A stretch of 6,370 bases of DNA, taken from positions 1 through 6,370 of the forward strand of contig CAJLAN010000103.1 of NCBI GenBank assembly GCA_905204635.1, in the 5' to 3' direction. Of this stretch, positions 1 through 6,075 are shown in pieces; the stretch's first letter is position 1, and every line of letters begins with the position of its first letter. Under the pieces are notes generated by a model. It saw only the letters and a list, made by a program, of their open reading frames with translations. It did not search any database and was not told the DNA's origin. The stretch comes from an uncultured Collinsella sp. (lineage in GTDB: Bacteria; Actinomycetota; Coriobacteriia; Coriobacteriales; Coriobacteriaceae). A program made the translations under genes and the position numbers.

Positions 1-1146
1 CCGGACACCTTCCTGGGGGGCCACTTGCAGAACATCCGCGAGCTGATCGACAGCGGCAGACTGGGCCGCATCACGGGCGGCGGCGCGTGGTTTGTCGGTC
101 ATGGTCACGAGTTCCATCATCCGGCTCCGGCATTCTTCTATCAGCCGGGTGCGGGTCCACTGTACGATATGGGGCCGTACTACGTCACCGCGCTGCTCAG
201 CCTGCTCGGCCCGGTAAAGCGCGTCTGCGCAATGGCCACCAAGGCAGGGGAGACGCGAACTGTGCCGTCCGGCCCGAGCAAGGGACAGGTGCTGCCGGTG
301 GACGTGGATACTCATATCAACGCGATTCTCGAGTTTGTGTGCGGGGCACAGGTGACGCTGACCTGCAGTTTTGACGTCTGGGATTCCGAGCTGCCGCGCA
401 TGGAGATTTACGGTACCGAGGGCACGGTGCTCATTGATGAAAAGGATCCGATTTCCGGTCCCAACCTGTTCGGCGGCGATACGCTCATGCGCACGCCCGA
501 CCTGGCGGAGAAGATCGTTGAGGCCACGGTGGGCGCGGCGCACGTGCCCGTGACCGTAAAGATCCGCAAGGGCTTTTACGCCGAGGACCGTAATGCCGCG
601 ACGTTTGCCCAGATGCTCGAAGGCGCCGGTGCCGCCGCAGTCGCCGTGCATGGTCGTTGCGCCACGCAGCTCTACACGGGCCAGGCCGATTGGTCGGTCG
701 TCGATGAGGTTGCCGATGCTGTCGAGATTCCCGTGATTGGTTCGGGCGACGTGTTTACCGCCGAGGATGCCGCGGAGCATCTGCGCAACTCGGGCGCCAG
801 CGCGGTGTTTATCGCGCGCGGTATCTACGGTAATCCCTGGGTGTTCGGTGATGCTCGCGCCCTTGCGTTCGATGGCATACCGGTGCCGGCACGCAGCTCC
901 GTCGAGCGCCTGGACGCCCTGCGTGAGCACCTAACGCTGACGCATGAGCTCCTGCCGCTCATGTCGCGTGCCCGCACGTACGCAAGCTGGTACTTAAAAG
1001 GCATGCCCCATGCCGCCGCTTGGCGTGCCCATGTGGTGCGCTGTTCCAGTTACGAGGAGTTTATGGCGCTGGTCGATGAGATCGAGCGCGATGTGGTGGC
1101 CTGCGAGGCCGGCGAATCGGTGCCTCCTCATCCGCTGGAGGCTTAA
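1..1146 (+). CDS. Chimeric ORF: Gfo/Idh/MocA oxidoreductase C-terminal domain joined to C-terminal part of tRNA-dihydrouridine synthase (5' partial)
   Basis: The frame is open from base 1 to TAA at 1144-1146, so the true start lies upstream; the TTG at 25 is only the first possible start inside the window. Codons up to about 480 look like the C-terminal alpha/beta domain of Gfo/Idh/MocA sugar or inositol dehydrogenases: PDTFLGG at 1-21, then GHGHEFHHP, PGAGPLYDMGPYY, LLGPVKRV, SFDVWDSELPRMEIYGTEGT and FGGDTL. From about 484 the product reads as DusB: LMRTPDLAEKIV, VPVTVKIRKG with the FMN-contacting lysine, VHGR, IGSGDV, ARGIYGNPWVF and the helical tail with ASWYLKG. The Dus half lacks its first roughly 110 residues, including the N-terminal barrel strands and the GCP catalytic-cysteine region. 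The Gfo/Idh half lacks its last roughly 80-100 residues. Neither enzyme should be active as drawn. Both halves are clear by motif; whether the join exists in the cell is uncertain. Confidence 0.8.
   Translation, partial: PDTFLGGHLQNIRELIDSGRLGRITGGGAWFVGHGHEFHHPAPAFFYQPGAGPLYDMGPYYVTALLSLLGPVKRVCAMATKAGETRTVPSGPSKGQVLPVDVDTHINAILEFVCGAQVTLTCSFDVWDSELPRMEIYGTEGTVLIDEKDPISGPNLFGGDTLMRTPDLAEKIVEATVGAAHVPVTVKIRKGFYAEDRNAATFAQMLEGAGAAAVAVHGRCATQLYTGQADWSVVDEVADAVEIPVIGSGDVFTAEDAAEHLRNSGASAVFIARGIYGNPWVFGDARALAFDGIPVPARSSVERLDALREHLTLTHELLPLMSRARTYASWYLKGMPHAAAWRAHVVRCSSYEEFMALVDEIERDVVACEAGESVPPHPLEA
478..495 (+). other. Fusion junction between Gfo/Idh/MocA and Dus coding sequence
   Basis: The residues GDTLMRT are compatible with both families: Gfo/Idh proteins carry an FGGxxLxR segment after the IYGTEGT motif, and DusB proteins carry a G-x-x-LMRTP segment just before the AEKIV helix. 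The switch must therefore lie inside or close to this stretch, and a short shared word such as CTCATGCGC could be the crossover point. The reading frame is preserved through the join. Exact breakpoints cannot be set without the parental sequences. Confidence 0.55.
484..1146 (+). pseudogene. dusB: 5'-truncated tRNA-dihydrouridine synthase segment (dusB-like)
   Basis: This is the Dus-derived part of the chimeric frame. The intact enzyme reduces specific uridines of tRNA to dihydrouridine with FMN and NADPH. The second half of the TIM barrel is visible: the beta strand VPVTVKIRKG (window 550-579), the VHGR flavin-phosphate region (646-657), IGSGDVFTAEDA (736-771) and the phosphate-binding ARGIYGNPW (814-840), followed by the C-terminal helical tRNA-binding domain up to LEA-stop. 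The N-terminal APMAGVTD-type strand and the GCP cysteine loop expected in the family are missing; the preceding codons encode a different family. It ends 2 bp before hemW, suggesting that in the intact chromosome dusB and hemW are translationally coupled. DusB rather than another Dus subtype is inferred from motif wording. Confidence 0.7.
1136..1141 (+). promoter_or_regulatory. Ribosome binding site of hemW
   Basis: TGGAGG lies inside the last codons of the upstream frame, 7 nt before the GTG at 1149. It supports that GTG as the hemW start and indicates translation coupled to the upstream gene. Confidence 0.55.
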
Positions 1147-1148
1147 GG

Positions 1149-2381
1149 GTGGCCGTTACTGCGCTGTACGTCCACGTGCCGTTTTGCGCCCAAAAGTGCC
1201 GCTACTGCGACTTTGACTCACGCAGTTTTGCTCTGTGCGACCTGAGTGCTGCGCTCGATGCCTATTTTGAGCAGCTGTATGCGCGCCTCGATGCCTTTGG
1301 CGACGCAGGCGCGCTTGCGCAGGTCCGCACCGTCTATGTTGGCGGCGGCACGCCGTCGCTGGCGGGGGAGCGTCTGGTAGAACTTGCCCGGCGTATCTCT
1401 GCGTGGTGCAAGCCTGTTGAGTTTACCTGCGAGGCCAATCCTGAGTCGTTGACCGCCGGGCTTGCCACTGCGCTTGCCAAGGTCGGTGTTACACGTATCT
1501 CTCTGGGAGTCCAAACCCTCGATAACGCCGAGCTTGCTGCGATTGGCCGCATTCACGATGCCGATCGGGCACTCTCCGCCATCGCGACGGTCAAGAACGC
1601 TGGGCTCGACGTGTCGTGCGACCTTATGTGCGGACTTCCCGGGCAGACCGCAGCGAGTTGGAAGCGCACGCTCGATGGCGTGCTGGCGGCGGCTCCGCAT
1701 CATGTGTCGGTCTACCCGCTCACGCTCGAGGAGGGGACGCCCCTTTATCGCATGGCGTGCCGTGACGAGTCGCTCGAGCCTGATGAGGATTTTCAGGCCG
1801 CATGCATGGACGTGGCACGCGAGCTCCTGGGTGCCGCCGGCTATCACCCGTATGAGGTGGCGAGCTACGCGCTCGACGGCCATGAGTGCGCCCATAACAT
1901 TGCCTACTGGACCGGACGGGGCTACCTGGGCCTAGGTCGCTCTGCCGCGGGCATGCTCGACGCCGAGGATTTCGACCGTCTTGCAGGTTTGTTCCCCTGC
2001 GTGTCTTCTCGAGGCGATGCGTACCGCGTGCGTCTGGTGCAACGTGACGATGACGCGACGTCGTTCGAGGCCGAATATCTCTCGCAGCGCGAGGCTGCGG
2101 CCGAAGACCTGATGCTTGCTTGTCGCATGACGCGCGGTGTCGCGTCCGACCTGTTGGTTCGTGCAGCTTGCGTCATCCCAGCGGGTGAGCTGGCAGCCGC
2201 TTGCGATCGCGCACTCGAATTGGGTCTTGCCACTTGGGAGCCCGAGACGCTCGGGGTCCATGAGGGACCCTTCACTTCGGCAGATGTCGTCGCGGGCCAT
2301 GTTCGAGCTCGTCTGGCGCCGACACACCTGGGCTGGCTCGATGGAAATGTTCTGTTCGAGCTGTTTTGGGATCTAGCTTAG
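1149..2381 (+). CDS. hemW: Radical SAM heme chaperone HemW (coproporphyrinogen III oxidase-like)
   Basis: A 410-residue protein, slightly longer than the usual ~380. HemW binds heme and a [4Fe-4S] cluster with SAM and delivers heme to target proteins; older databases call it oxygen-independent coproporphyrinogen oxidase. The start LYVHVPFC leads into the cluster motif C13-x3-C17-x2-C20-x-F22. Phe in the last position, where true HemN has a fourth Cys, marks HemW. GGGTPS (65-70) is the SAM-binding glycine motif, EANPES (95-100) and DLMCGLPGQT (158-167) are further radical-SAM barrel strands, and HNIAYW (249-254) matches the HNxxYW signature linked to HemW heme binding. The C-terminal HemN-like winged-helix region includes EDLMLACRMTRGV (319-331) and ends GWLDGNVLFELFWDLA. 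The GTG start is 2 bp after the upstream stop with TGGAGG in front. Confidence 0.93.
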   Translation: MAVTALYVHVPFCAQKCRYCDFDSRSFALCDLSAALDAYFEQLYARLDAFGDAGALAQVRTVYVGGGTPSLAGERLVELARRISAWCKPVEFTCEANPESLTAGLATALAKVGVTRISLGVQTLDNAELAAIGRIHDADRALSAIATVKNAGLDVSCDLMCGLPGQTAASWKRTLDGVLAAAPHHVSVYPLTLEEGTPLYRMACRDESLEPDEDFQAACMDVARELLGAAGYHPYEVASYALDGHECAHNIAYWTGRGYLGLGRSAAGMLDAEDFDRLAGLFPCVSSRGDAYRVRLVQRDDDATSFEAEYLSQREAAAEDLMLACRMTRGVASDLLVRAACVIPAGELAAACDRALELGLATWEPETLGVHEGPFTSADVVAGHVRARLAPTHLGWLDGNVLFELFWDLA

Positions 2382-2391
2382 GCCGCTCGGG

Positions 2392-2412
2392 TAGAATTAC
2401 CAGAATATATAC
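2392..2412 (+). promoter_or_regulatory. AT-rich promoter-like patch upstream of the first dnaJ-like gene
   Basis: In the 58-bp gap after hemW, TAGAAT (2392-2397) and AATATATAC (2404-2412) stand out from the GC-rich surroundings and resemble sigma-70-type -10 elements. The best -35 candidate, TTGGGA at 2366-2371, is 20 bp from TAGAAT, which is too far for a good match. The patch may allow transcription of the J-protein gene independently of hemW, but read-through is equally possible. No CIRCE or HAIR heat-shock inverted repeat is present. Confidence 0.25.
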
Positions 2413-2424
2413 GCTGCTGTGAGC

Positions 2425-2430
2425 AGGAGG
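2425..2430 (+). promoter_or_regulatory. Ribosome binding site that sets the start of the membrane-tailed J-protein
   Basis: AGGAGG sits 9 nt before the ATG at 2440. It excludes the in-frame GTG at 2419, which lies upstream of it, and is better placed for 2440 than for the ATG at 2449 (18 nt away). Confidence 0.7.
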
Positions 2431-2439
2431 TTGCCGCGC

Positions 2440-3543
2440 ATGGCGACGATGAACGAAAAAGATTACTACGAGATTTTGGGTGTCTCCAAGGACGCCACCT
2501 CGCGTGATATTCAAAAGGCCTTTCAGCAAAAGGCTCGCAAGCTCCATCCGGACGTCAACAAAGAGCCGGATGCCGAGGAAAAGTTTAAAGAGGTTTCCGA
2601 GGCCTACGCCGTGCTTTCGGATGAGCAAAAACGTGCGCGCTACGACGCCATGCGTTCTGGCAATCCCTTTGCCGGTGCTCCTACGGCTTCGCCCTATGGT
2701 GGCGGCTACGCCGGCAGCGCCGGTTACGGCAATCCCTTTGACGGCGGTTTCCCCTTCGGGGGCGCCTGGGGTCAGCCCCGTCGCGGCCAGGCGGCCTACA
2801 ACCCCGAGAGTGGCGCCAACGTGGTCGTCGATATCAAGCTCGACGCCAAGGAGGCTAAGGGCGGTGCCCACAAGACCGTTCGCTACACCCGCTTTGACAC
2901 CTGCGGACATTGTGGCGGATCGGGCTCCGTTTCGTCAGAGCATGCCCATACCTGCCCGAGCTGCGGTGGTCGCGGCCATATCGATGTCGACCTGTCCTTC
3001 CTGTTTGGTGCGGGCACGTTTCAGACGGTTTGTCCCGAGTGCGGCGGTTCCGGCAAGGTCGTTGCCGATCCGTGCCCCGATTGCGGTGGCAGCGGTCGTA
3101 CCCGTGTGACCTCCGAGCAGACGATTGAGTTTCCCGCCGGCACGCATGATGGCGACGAGGTGCGCATCCCCAACATGGGACACGCCGGCACGAACGGCGC
3201 TTCGGGCGGTGACCTGGTCGGTCGTGCGCCCGGTGAGACCGAGCGCCTGGAGGGTAAGGCTCGCACCGGCTTCTACCTCATGGGTATCATCGCTCCGTTT
3301 TTGGTGCTGTCGGCCATCTCTGGCGTGTTTTCCGCCTTTGCCATGATGTGCTTCATTCCCTTTGCCATGGGCTTGTTCATGGTGCTGTCGGACGGAGTGC
3401 ATCATCGCAGCCTGCTGTGGTGGAAGCGCGGCGCGATGCAGTTTGCCAATGGATTTGCCAACGGTTTTATGTTCGCGCTCGTGTCGGTTTGGTTCGCGAG
3501 CTGCTCGCAGCGGGCCGTGCTTTCGCCGTACGGAATGCAATAA
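2440..3543 (+). CDS. DnaJ-like J-domain/zinc-finger protein with hydrophobic C-terminal tail in place of CTD-II
   Basis: A 367-residue co-chaperone of the DnaJ type A group. The J domain (about 7-71) has KDYYEILGV and the HPD tripeptide at 36-38 that stimulates Hsp70 ATPase. A Gly/Phe-rich linker (74-112) carries repeated NPF/FPF units. CTD-I begins near 128 and is interrupted by four intact CxxCxGxG zinc-finger repeats, starting at C155, C172, C198 and C212. CTD-I resumes ([20 protein letters not shown]) but stops at GGDLVGR (256-262), where a normal DnaJ continues into CTD-II. Instead come about 14 polar residues and then hydrophobic segments at about 277-297, 298-316 and 336-355, split by a charged stretch [11 protein letters not shown]. 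This predicts a membrane-anchored J-protein, with the J domain presumably cytoplasmic. No DnaJ C-terminal remnant appears in the other frames, so a simple frameshift is unlikely. A canonical dnaJ follows immediately. The function of the tail is unknown to me. Confidence 0.88.
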   Translation: MATMNEKDYYEILGVSKDATSRDIQKAFQQKARKLHPDVNKEPDAEEKFKEVSEAYAVLSDEQKRARYDAMRSGNPFAGAPTASPYGGGYAGSAGYGNPFDGGFPFGGAWGQPRRGQAAYNPESGANVVVDIKLDAKEAKGGAHKTVRYTRFDTCGHCGGSGSVSSEHAHTCPSCGGRGHIDVDLSFLFGAGTFQTVCPECGGSGKVVADPCPDCGGSGRTRVTSEQTIEFPAGTHDGDEVRIPNMGHAGTNGASGGDLVGRAPGETERLEGKARTGFYLMGIIAPFLVLSAISGVFSAFAMMCFIPFAMGLFMVLSDGVHHRSLLWWKRGAMQFANGFANGFMFALVSVWFASCSQRAVLSPYGMQ

Positions 3544-3558
3544 CATCAAACCCTCTGT

Positions 3559-3603
3559 TTGCGCCCGGCCCAGCTTGGGTATAGGACGCACTGTGACAAT
3601 AAT
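3559..3603 (+). promoter_or_regulatory. Candidate promoter in the gap between the two J-protein genes
   Basis: The 81-bp gap 3544-3624 contains TTGGGT (3575-3580) and AATAAT (3598-3603) separated by exactly 17 bp, a weak sigma-70-like pair, though it would give a very short leader before the ribosome site at 3611. An alternative is TTGCGC (3559-3564) with TATAGG (3580-3585), spacer 15 bp. Either could drive canonical dnaJ and the genes after it. No heat-shock operator of CIRCE or HAIR type and no terminator hairpin with a T-tract is visible here. Confidence 0.3.
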
Positions 3604-3610
3604 GAAAGTT

Positions 3611-3616
3611 GGAAGG
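3611..3616 (+). promoter_or_regulatory. Ribosome binding site that sets the dnaJ start at GTG 3625
   Basis: GGAAGG lies 8 nt before GTG at 3625. The longer in-frame TTG start at 3559 would add 22 residues unlike any DnaJ N-terminus and has no ribosome site, and the nearby ATG at 3602 is out of frame. Confidence 0.65.
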
Positions 3617-3624
3617 ATTCGGTC

Positions 3625-4773
3625 GTGTCGGAAAATAGGGATTACTACGAGGTACTTGGCGTTGACAAGGATGCCGACGCGCGGACGATTAAGCGCGCGT
3701 TTCTAAAGAAAGCCCGTACGGTACACCCGGATGTTTCGGACGACCCCGAGGCCGAGGCCAAGTTCAAAGAGCTCAACGAGGCCTATTCCGTTCTTTCCGA
3801 CGAGCAGAAGCGTGCTAACTACGACCGTTACGGCACCGCTGACGGCCCCGGTGGCTCTGGCTATGTCGACATCAACGATATCTTTGGTGGCATGGGCATG
3901 GACGACCTGTTCTCGTCGTTCTTTGGCGGTGGCTCCGGTGGTGGCGCTCGCAGCCGTCGCGAGCGCCGTCGCGGTCGCGATATGGCCATCTCCCTTTCGG
4001 TGACGCTCGAGGAGGCGGCGCTCGGCTGCAAAAAGACGATCAGCTACGACCGCCTTGCCCCTTGCGATGACTGTAATGGTACCGGCAAGGCCGAGGGCGC
4101 GACCGAAAAGCAGTGCAGCCGCTGTCACGGCACAGGCTATGTGACGACGGTCCAGCGTTCTTTCCTGGGCCAGGTTCAGTCCTCTTCGCCCTGTCCCGAC
4201 TGCCACGGCGAAGGCACGGTCATCGATCATCCCTGCGAGACCTGCGACGGTCAGGGCCGCACGCCTTCGCATGAAAAGATCGACATCGATATTCCCGCCG
4301 GCGTTTCGACCGGTCGCCAGCTGCGCGTGAGTGGTTTTGGCGAGGCCGGCCTTCGTGGCGAGCCGTCGGGCGACCTGATCGTCAACGTGCGTGTCGCCGA
4401 CCACGAGCGTTTTAAGCGTAATGGCGATGACCTCTATCTGGTGAGCGATATCTCGATTGCGCAGGCCGCGCTCGGTTGCGAGATTGAGGTCGAGGGCATT
4501 ATGCCTGACGAGGTCGTTAAAGTGACGGTTCCCGCCGGCACACAGTACGGTGACACCGTGAGCGTCAACAACTACGGCATGCCGCGTATCGGCGGTGGCG
4601 GCTCGCGCGGTCGTCTGATTGTGCAGCTGCGCGTGGTCGTTCCCACCAATCTCTCCAACAAGCAGCGCGAGCTGCTTCGCGCCTTTGCCGACGAGATGGG
4701 CGATGACGTCGCATCCGGTAAGAAGTCGGTGACCGACCGTATCAAGAGTGCCCTCGACGACATCCTCGATTAA
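3625..4773 (+). CDS. dnaJ: Chaperone protein DnaJ (Hsp40), complete
   Basis: A 382-residue type I DnaJ of normal length. DnaJ presents unfolded clients to DnaK and stimulates its ATPase; it acts in the cytoplasm as a homodimer. The J domain (2-69) starts SENRDYYEVLGV and carries HPD at 34-36. The linker (about 70-118) has the DINDIFGG and DLFSSFFGG motifs, followed by a basic run RRERRRGR. CTD-I (about 121-255) contains four zinc-finger repeats starting at C147, C164, C190 and C204, all CxxCxGxG. CTD-I ends with DIPAGVSTGRQLRVSGFGEAG and GDLIVNVRV. CTD-II (about 258-340) has HERFKRNGDDLY, ISIAQAALG, VTVPAGTQYGD and GRLIVQLRVVVP, and the C-terminal helical dimerisation tail follows. Translation starts at GTG 3625, supported by GGAAGG 8 nt upstream. 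The stop lies 9 bp before mtaB. No dnaK or grpE is in the window. Confidence 0.95.
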   Translation: MSENRDYYEVLGVDKDADARTIKRAFLKKARTVHPDVSDDPEAEAKFKELNEAYSVLSDEQKRANYDRYGTADGPGGSGYVDINDIFGGMGMDDLFSSFFGGGSGGGARSRRERRRGRDMAISLSVTLEEAALGCKKTISYDRLAPCDDCNGTGKAEGATEKQCSRCHGTGYVTTVQRSFLGQVQSSSPCPDCHGEGTVIDHPCETCDGQGRTPSHEKIDIDIPAGVSTGRQLRVSGFGEAGLRGEPSGDLIVNVRVADHERFKRNGDDLYLVSDISIAQAALGCEIEVEGIMPDEVVKVTVPAGTQYGDTVSVNNYGMPRIGGGGSRGRLIVQLRVVVPTNLSNKQRELLRAFADEMGDDVASGKKSVTDRIKSALDDILD

Positions 4774-4777
4774 GGAG
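4772..4777 (+). promoter_or_regulatory. Ribosome binding site of mtaB overlapping the dnaJ stop codon
   Basis: AAGGAG shares its first two bases with the dnaJ TAA stop (4771-4773) and lies 5 nt before GTG 4783. This arrangement implies dnaJ and mtaB are on one transcript and probably translationally coupled. Confidence 0.6.
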
Positions 4778-4782
4778 CCCGT

Positions 4783-6075
4783 GTGCTCGCACCCCATATT
4801 TCCGTCCTCAACCTCGGTTGTCGTGTCAACCGGGTTGAGTCCGACCGTATCCCTGCCGATCTTATGCGCCTGGGCTTTGCGATGGTGGAGCCCCGGGACG
4901 CCGAACTGATCGTTATCAATACCTGTGCCGTGACGGGGGAGGCCGAGGCCAAGACCCGCAAGGCCGTCCGTCACGCCCTGGCCTATCCCGGCGAGCCTTA
5001 CGTGGTCGTAACCGGCTGCGTCGTCAACCTGCATCCCGAGGAGCTGCTGGAGCTTTCCGATCGCGTGATCGCCGAACCGTCCAAGATTGACGTCGCCGAG
5101 CGCGTCTGCGAGGTGCTGGGCGTCGAATCCGATAGCGTGCCCGCCTGCAGCGATGGCGACGTGGTCGATGCGCTCGGTCGTTCGCGGCTGGGCGTGAAGA
5201 TCCAGGATGGCTGCAACCACCGCTGTACCTATTGCATCGTGTGGAAGGCCCGCGGCCCCGAGCGTTCCGTGCCCGTTGAGTCCGTGCTCGAGCAGGTGCG
5301 TGAAGCTCAGGAGGCCGGCGTGCCCGAGGTCGTGCTGACCGGCGTGAATCTGGGTGCCTATGACGGCAAGAGCGCGACCGATGAACATGTCGAGATCGAT
5401 GAGCTGCTCCAGGCCATCATGGAGCGCACCGAGATCGCCCATGTGCGTATCTCCTCGGTGGAGCCCATGGATATTTCCGAGCGCTTGCTCAAGGTGATGG
5501 CTCGTTATCCGAAGCGTATCGCGCCGTTTTTGCACCTTCCCGTGCAGTCTGGCTGCACGGCGACGCTGCATCGTATGGGTCGTCCCTATAGTGCCGAGGC
5601 CTTTGAGGATACGGTGCGCATGATTCGCGCTAATCTGCCCCAGGCGTCTCTTTCGTGCGATGTCATTGTCGGTTTTCCTGGCGAGACGGACGAGGAGTTC
5701 GAGGAGTCGCTGGCGCTGTGCCGTCGCGTGGGCTTTTCGCGCATGCACGTGTTCCGCTATAGCAAGCGCCCCGGCACCCTCGCCGCCGACATGCCCGACC
5801 AGGTACCCCCTGAGGTCATGGCCGAACGCAGCCGTCGCATGCGCGCCGCCGCACAGGAGCTTGCGATCGCCGATGCCCGCCGCCGCGTGGGCACGGTCGA
5901 GCGTGCGGTGCTCGAGTATGGCGACAATTTGACGCTCGGCTCGTTCCATCATGCCCGTCTCGATGATACCTGTGGACTCACAGCCCCGTGCCTGCTCGAT
6001 GTTGCTATCATCGGAGTCGATGATTCCGGCTTGGTCCATGCACGCAGGGAGGTTCATGGAAGCCTCGAAGATTAG
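4783..6075 (+). CDS. mtaB: tRNA (N6-threonylcarbamoyladenosine(37)-C2)-methylthiotransferase MtaB
   Basis: A 430-residue radical-SAM methylthiotransferase that converts t6A37 to ms2t6A37 in ANN-decoding tRNAs, using two [4Fe-4S] clusters and SAM. The N-terminal UPF0004 domain supplies three cluster cysteines: C13 in NLGCRVNRVES, C48 in INTCAVTGEAEAKTRK and C79 in TGCVV. The LGCxVNxxES wording separates MtaB from MiaB and RimO. The radical-SAM domain has C144-x3-C148-x2-C151 in DGCNHRCTYCIV, followed by KARGPERS, TGVNLGAYDG, RISSVEP, FLHLPVQSGC (249-258) and DVIVGFPGETDEEF (293-306). The final ~60 residues align only loosely with a TRAM RNA-binding domain (VGTVERAVLEYG onward) and look degenerate. 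The GTG start is preceded by AAGGAG at 5 nt. mtaB downstream of dnaJ is also seen in Bacillus-type dnaK operons. The gene overlaps phoH by 20 bp. Confidence 0.93.
   Translation: MLAPHISVLNLGCRVNRVESDRIPADLMRLGFAMVEPRDAELIVINTCAVTGEAEAKTRKAVRHALAYPGEPYVVVTGCVVNLHPEELLELSDRVIAEPSKIDVAERVCEVLGVESDSVPACSDGDVVDALGRSRLGVKIQDGCNHRCTYCIVWKARGPERSVPVESVLEQVREAQEAGVPEVVLTGVNLGAYDGKSATDEHVEIDELLQAIMERTEIAHVRISSVEPMDISERLLKVMARYPKRIAPFLHLPVQSGCTATLHRMGRPYSAEAFEDTVRMIRANLPQASLSCDVIVGFPGETDEEFEESLALCRRVGFSRMHVFRYSKRPGTLAADMPDQVPPEVMAERSRRMRAAAQELAIADARRRVGTVERAVLEYGDNLTLGSFHHARLDDTCGLTAPCLLDVAIIGVDDSGLVHARREVHGSLED
6046..6052 (+). promoter_or_regulatory. Ribosome binding site for the phoH-like gene, inside mtaB
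   Basis: AGGGAGG is 3 nt before ATG 6056, a short spacing. It nevertheless favours 6056 over the in-frame ATG at 6038, which has no ribosome site upstream and would place this motif inside the coding sequence. Confidence 0.5.

Noticed and set aside
1218..1895. An open frame on the - strand of about 225 codons opposite hemW
   Set aside because: It is a shadow of hemW, with no motif and no gap in the sense gene to host it.
1149..2381. hemW as a true coproporphyrinogen III dehydrogenase (HemN)
   Set aside because: The cluster motif is C-x3-C-x2-C-x-F without HemN's fourth Cys, and HNxxYW is present, both pointing to HemW.
2419..2439. GTG at 2419 as the start of the first J-protein
   Set aside because: It lies upstream of the AGGAGG at 2425-2430, which would then be inside the coding sequence, and the extra residues are not J-domain sequence.
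2272..2910. An open frame on the - strand spanning the hemW end and the first J-protein gene
   Set aside because: It overlaps conserved J-domain and HemW C-terminal coding sequence and encodes no recognisable family; it is a compositional artefact.
3195..3543. A frameshift as the explanation for the non-DnaJ tail of the first J-protein
   Set aside because: The other two forward frames over this stretch contain no CTD-II signatures such as HxxFxRxGxDL or the ALG helix, and the actual frame gives a coherent hydrophobic pattern.
3564..3580. A hairpin around CCCAGCTTGGG as a terminator after the first J-protein gene
   Set aside because: The stem is only about 4 bp and there is no following T-run.
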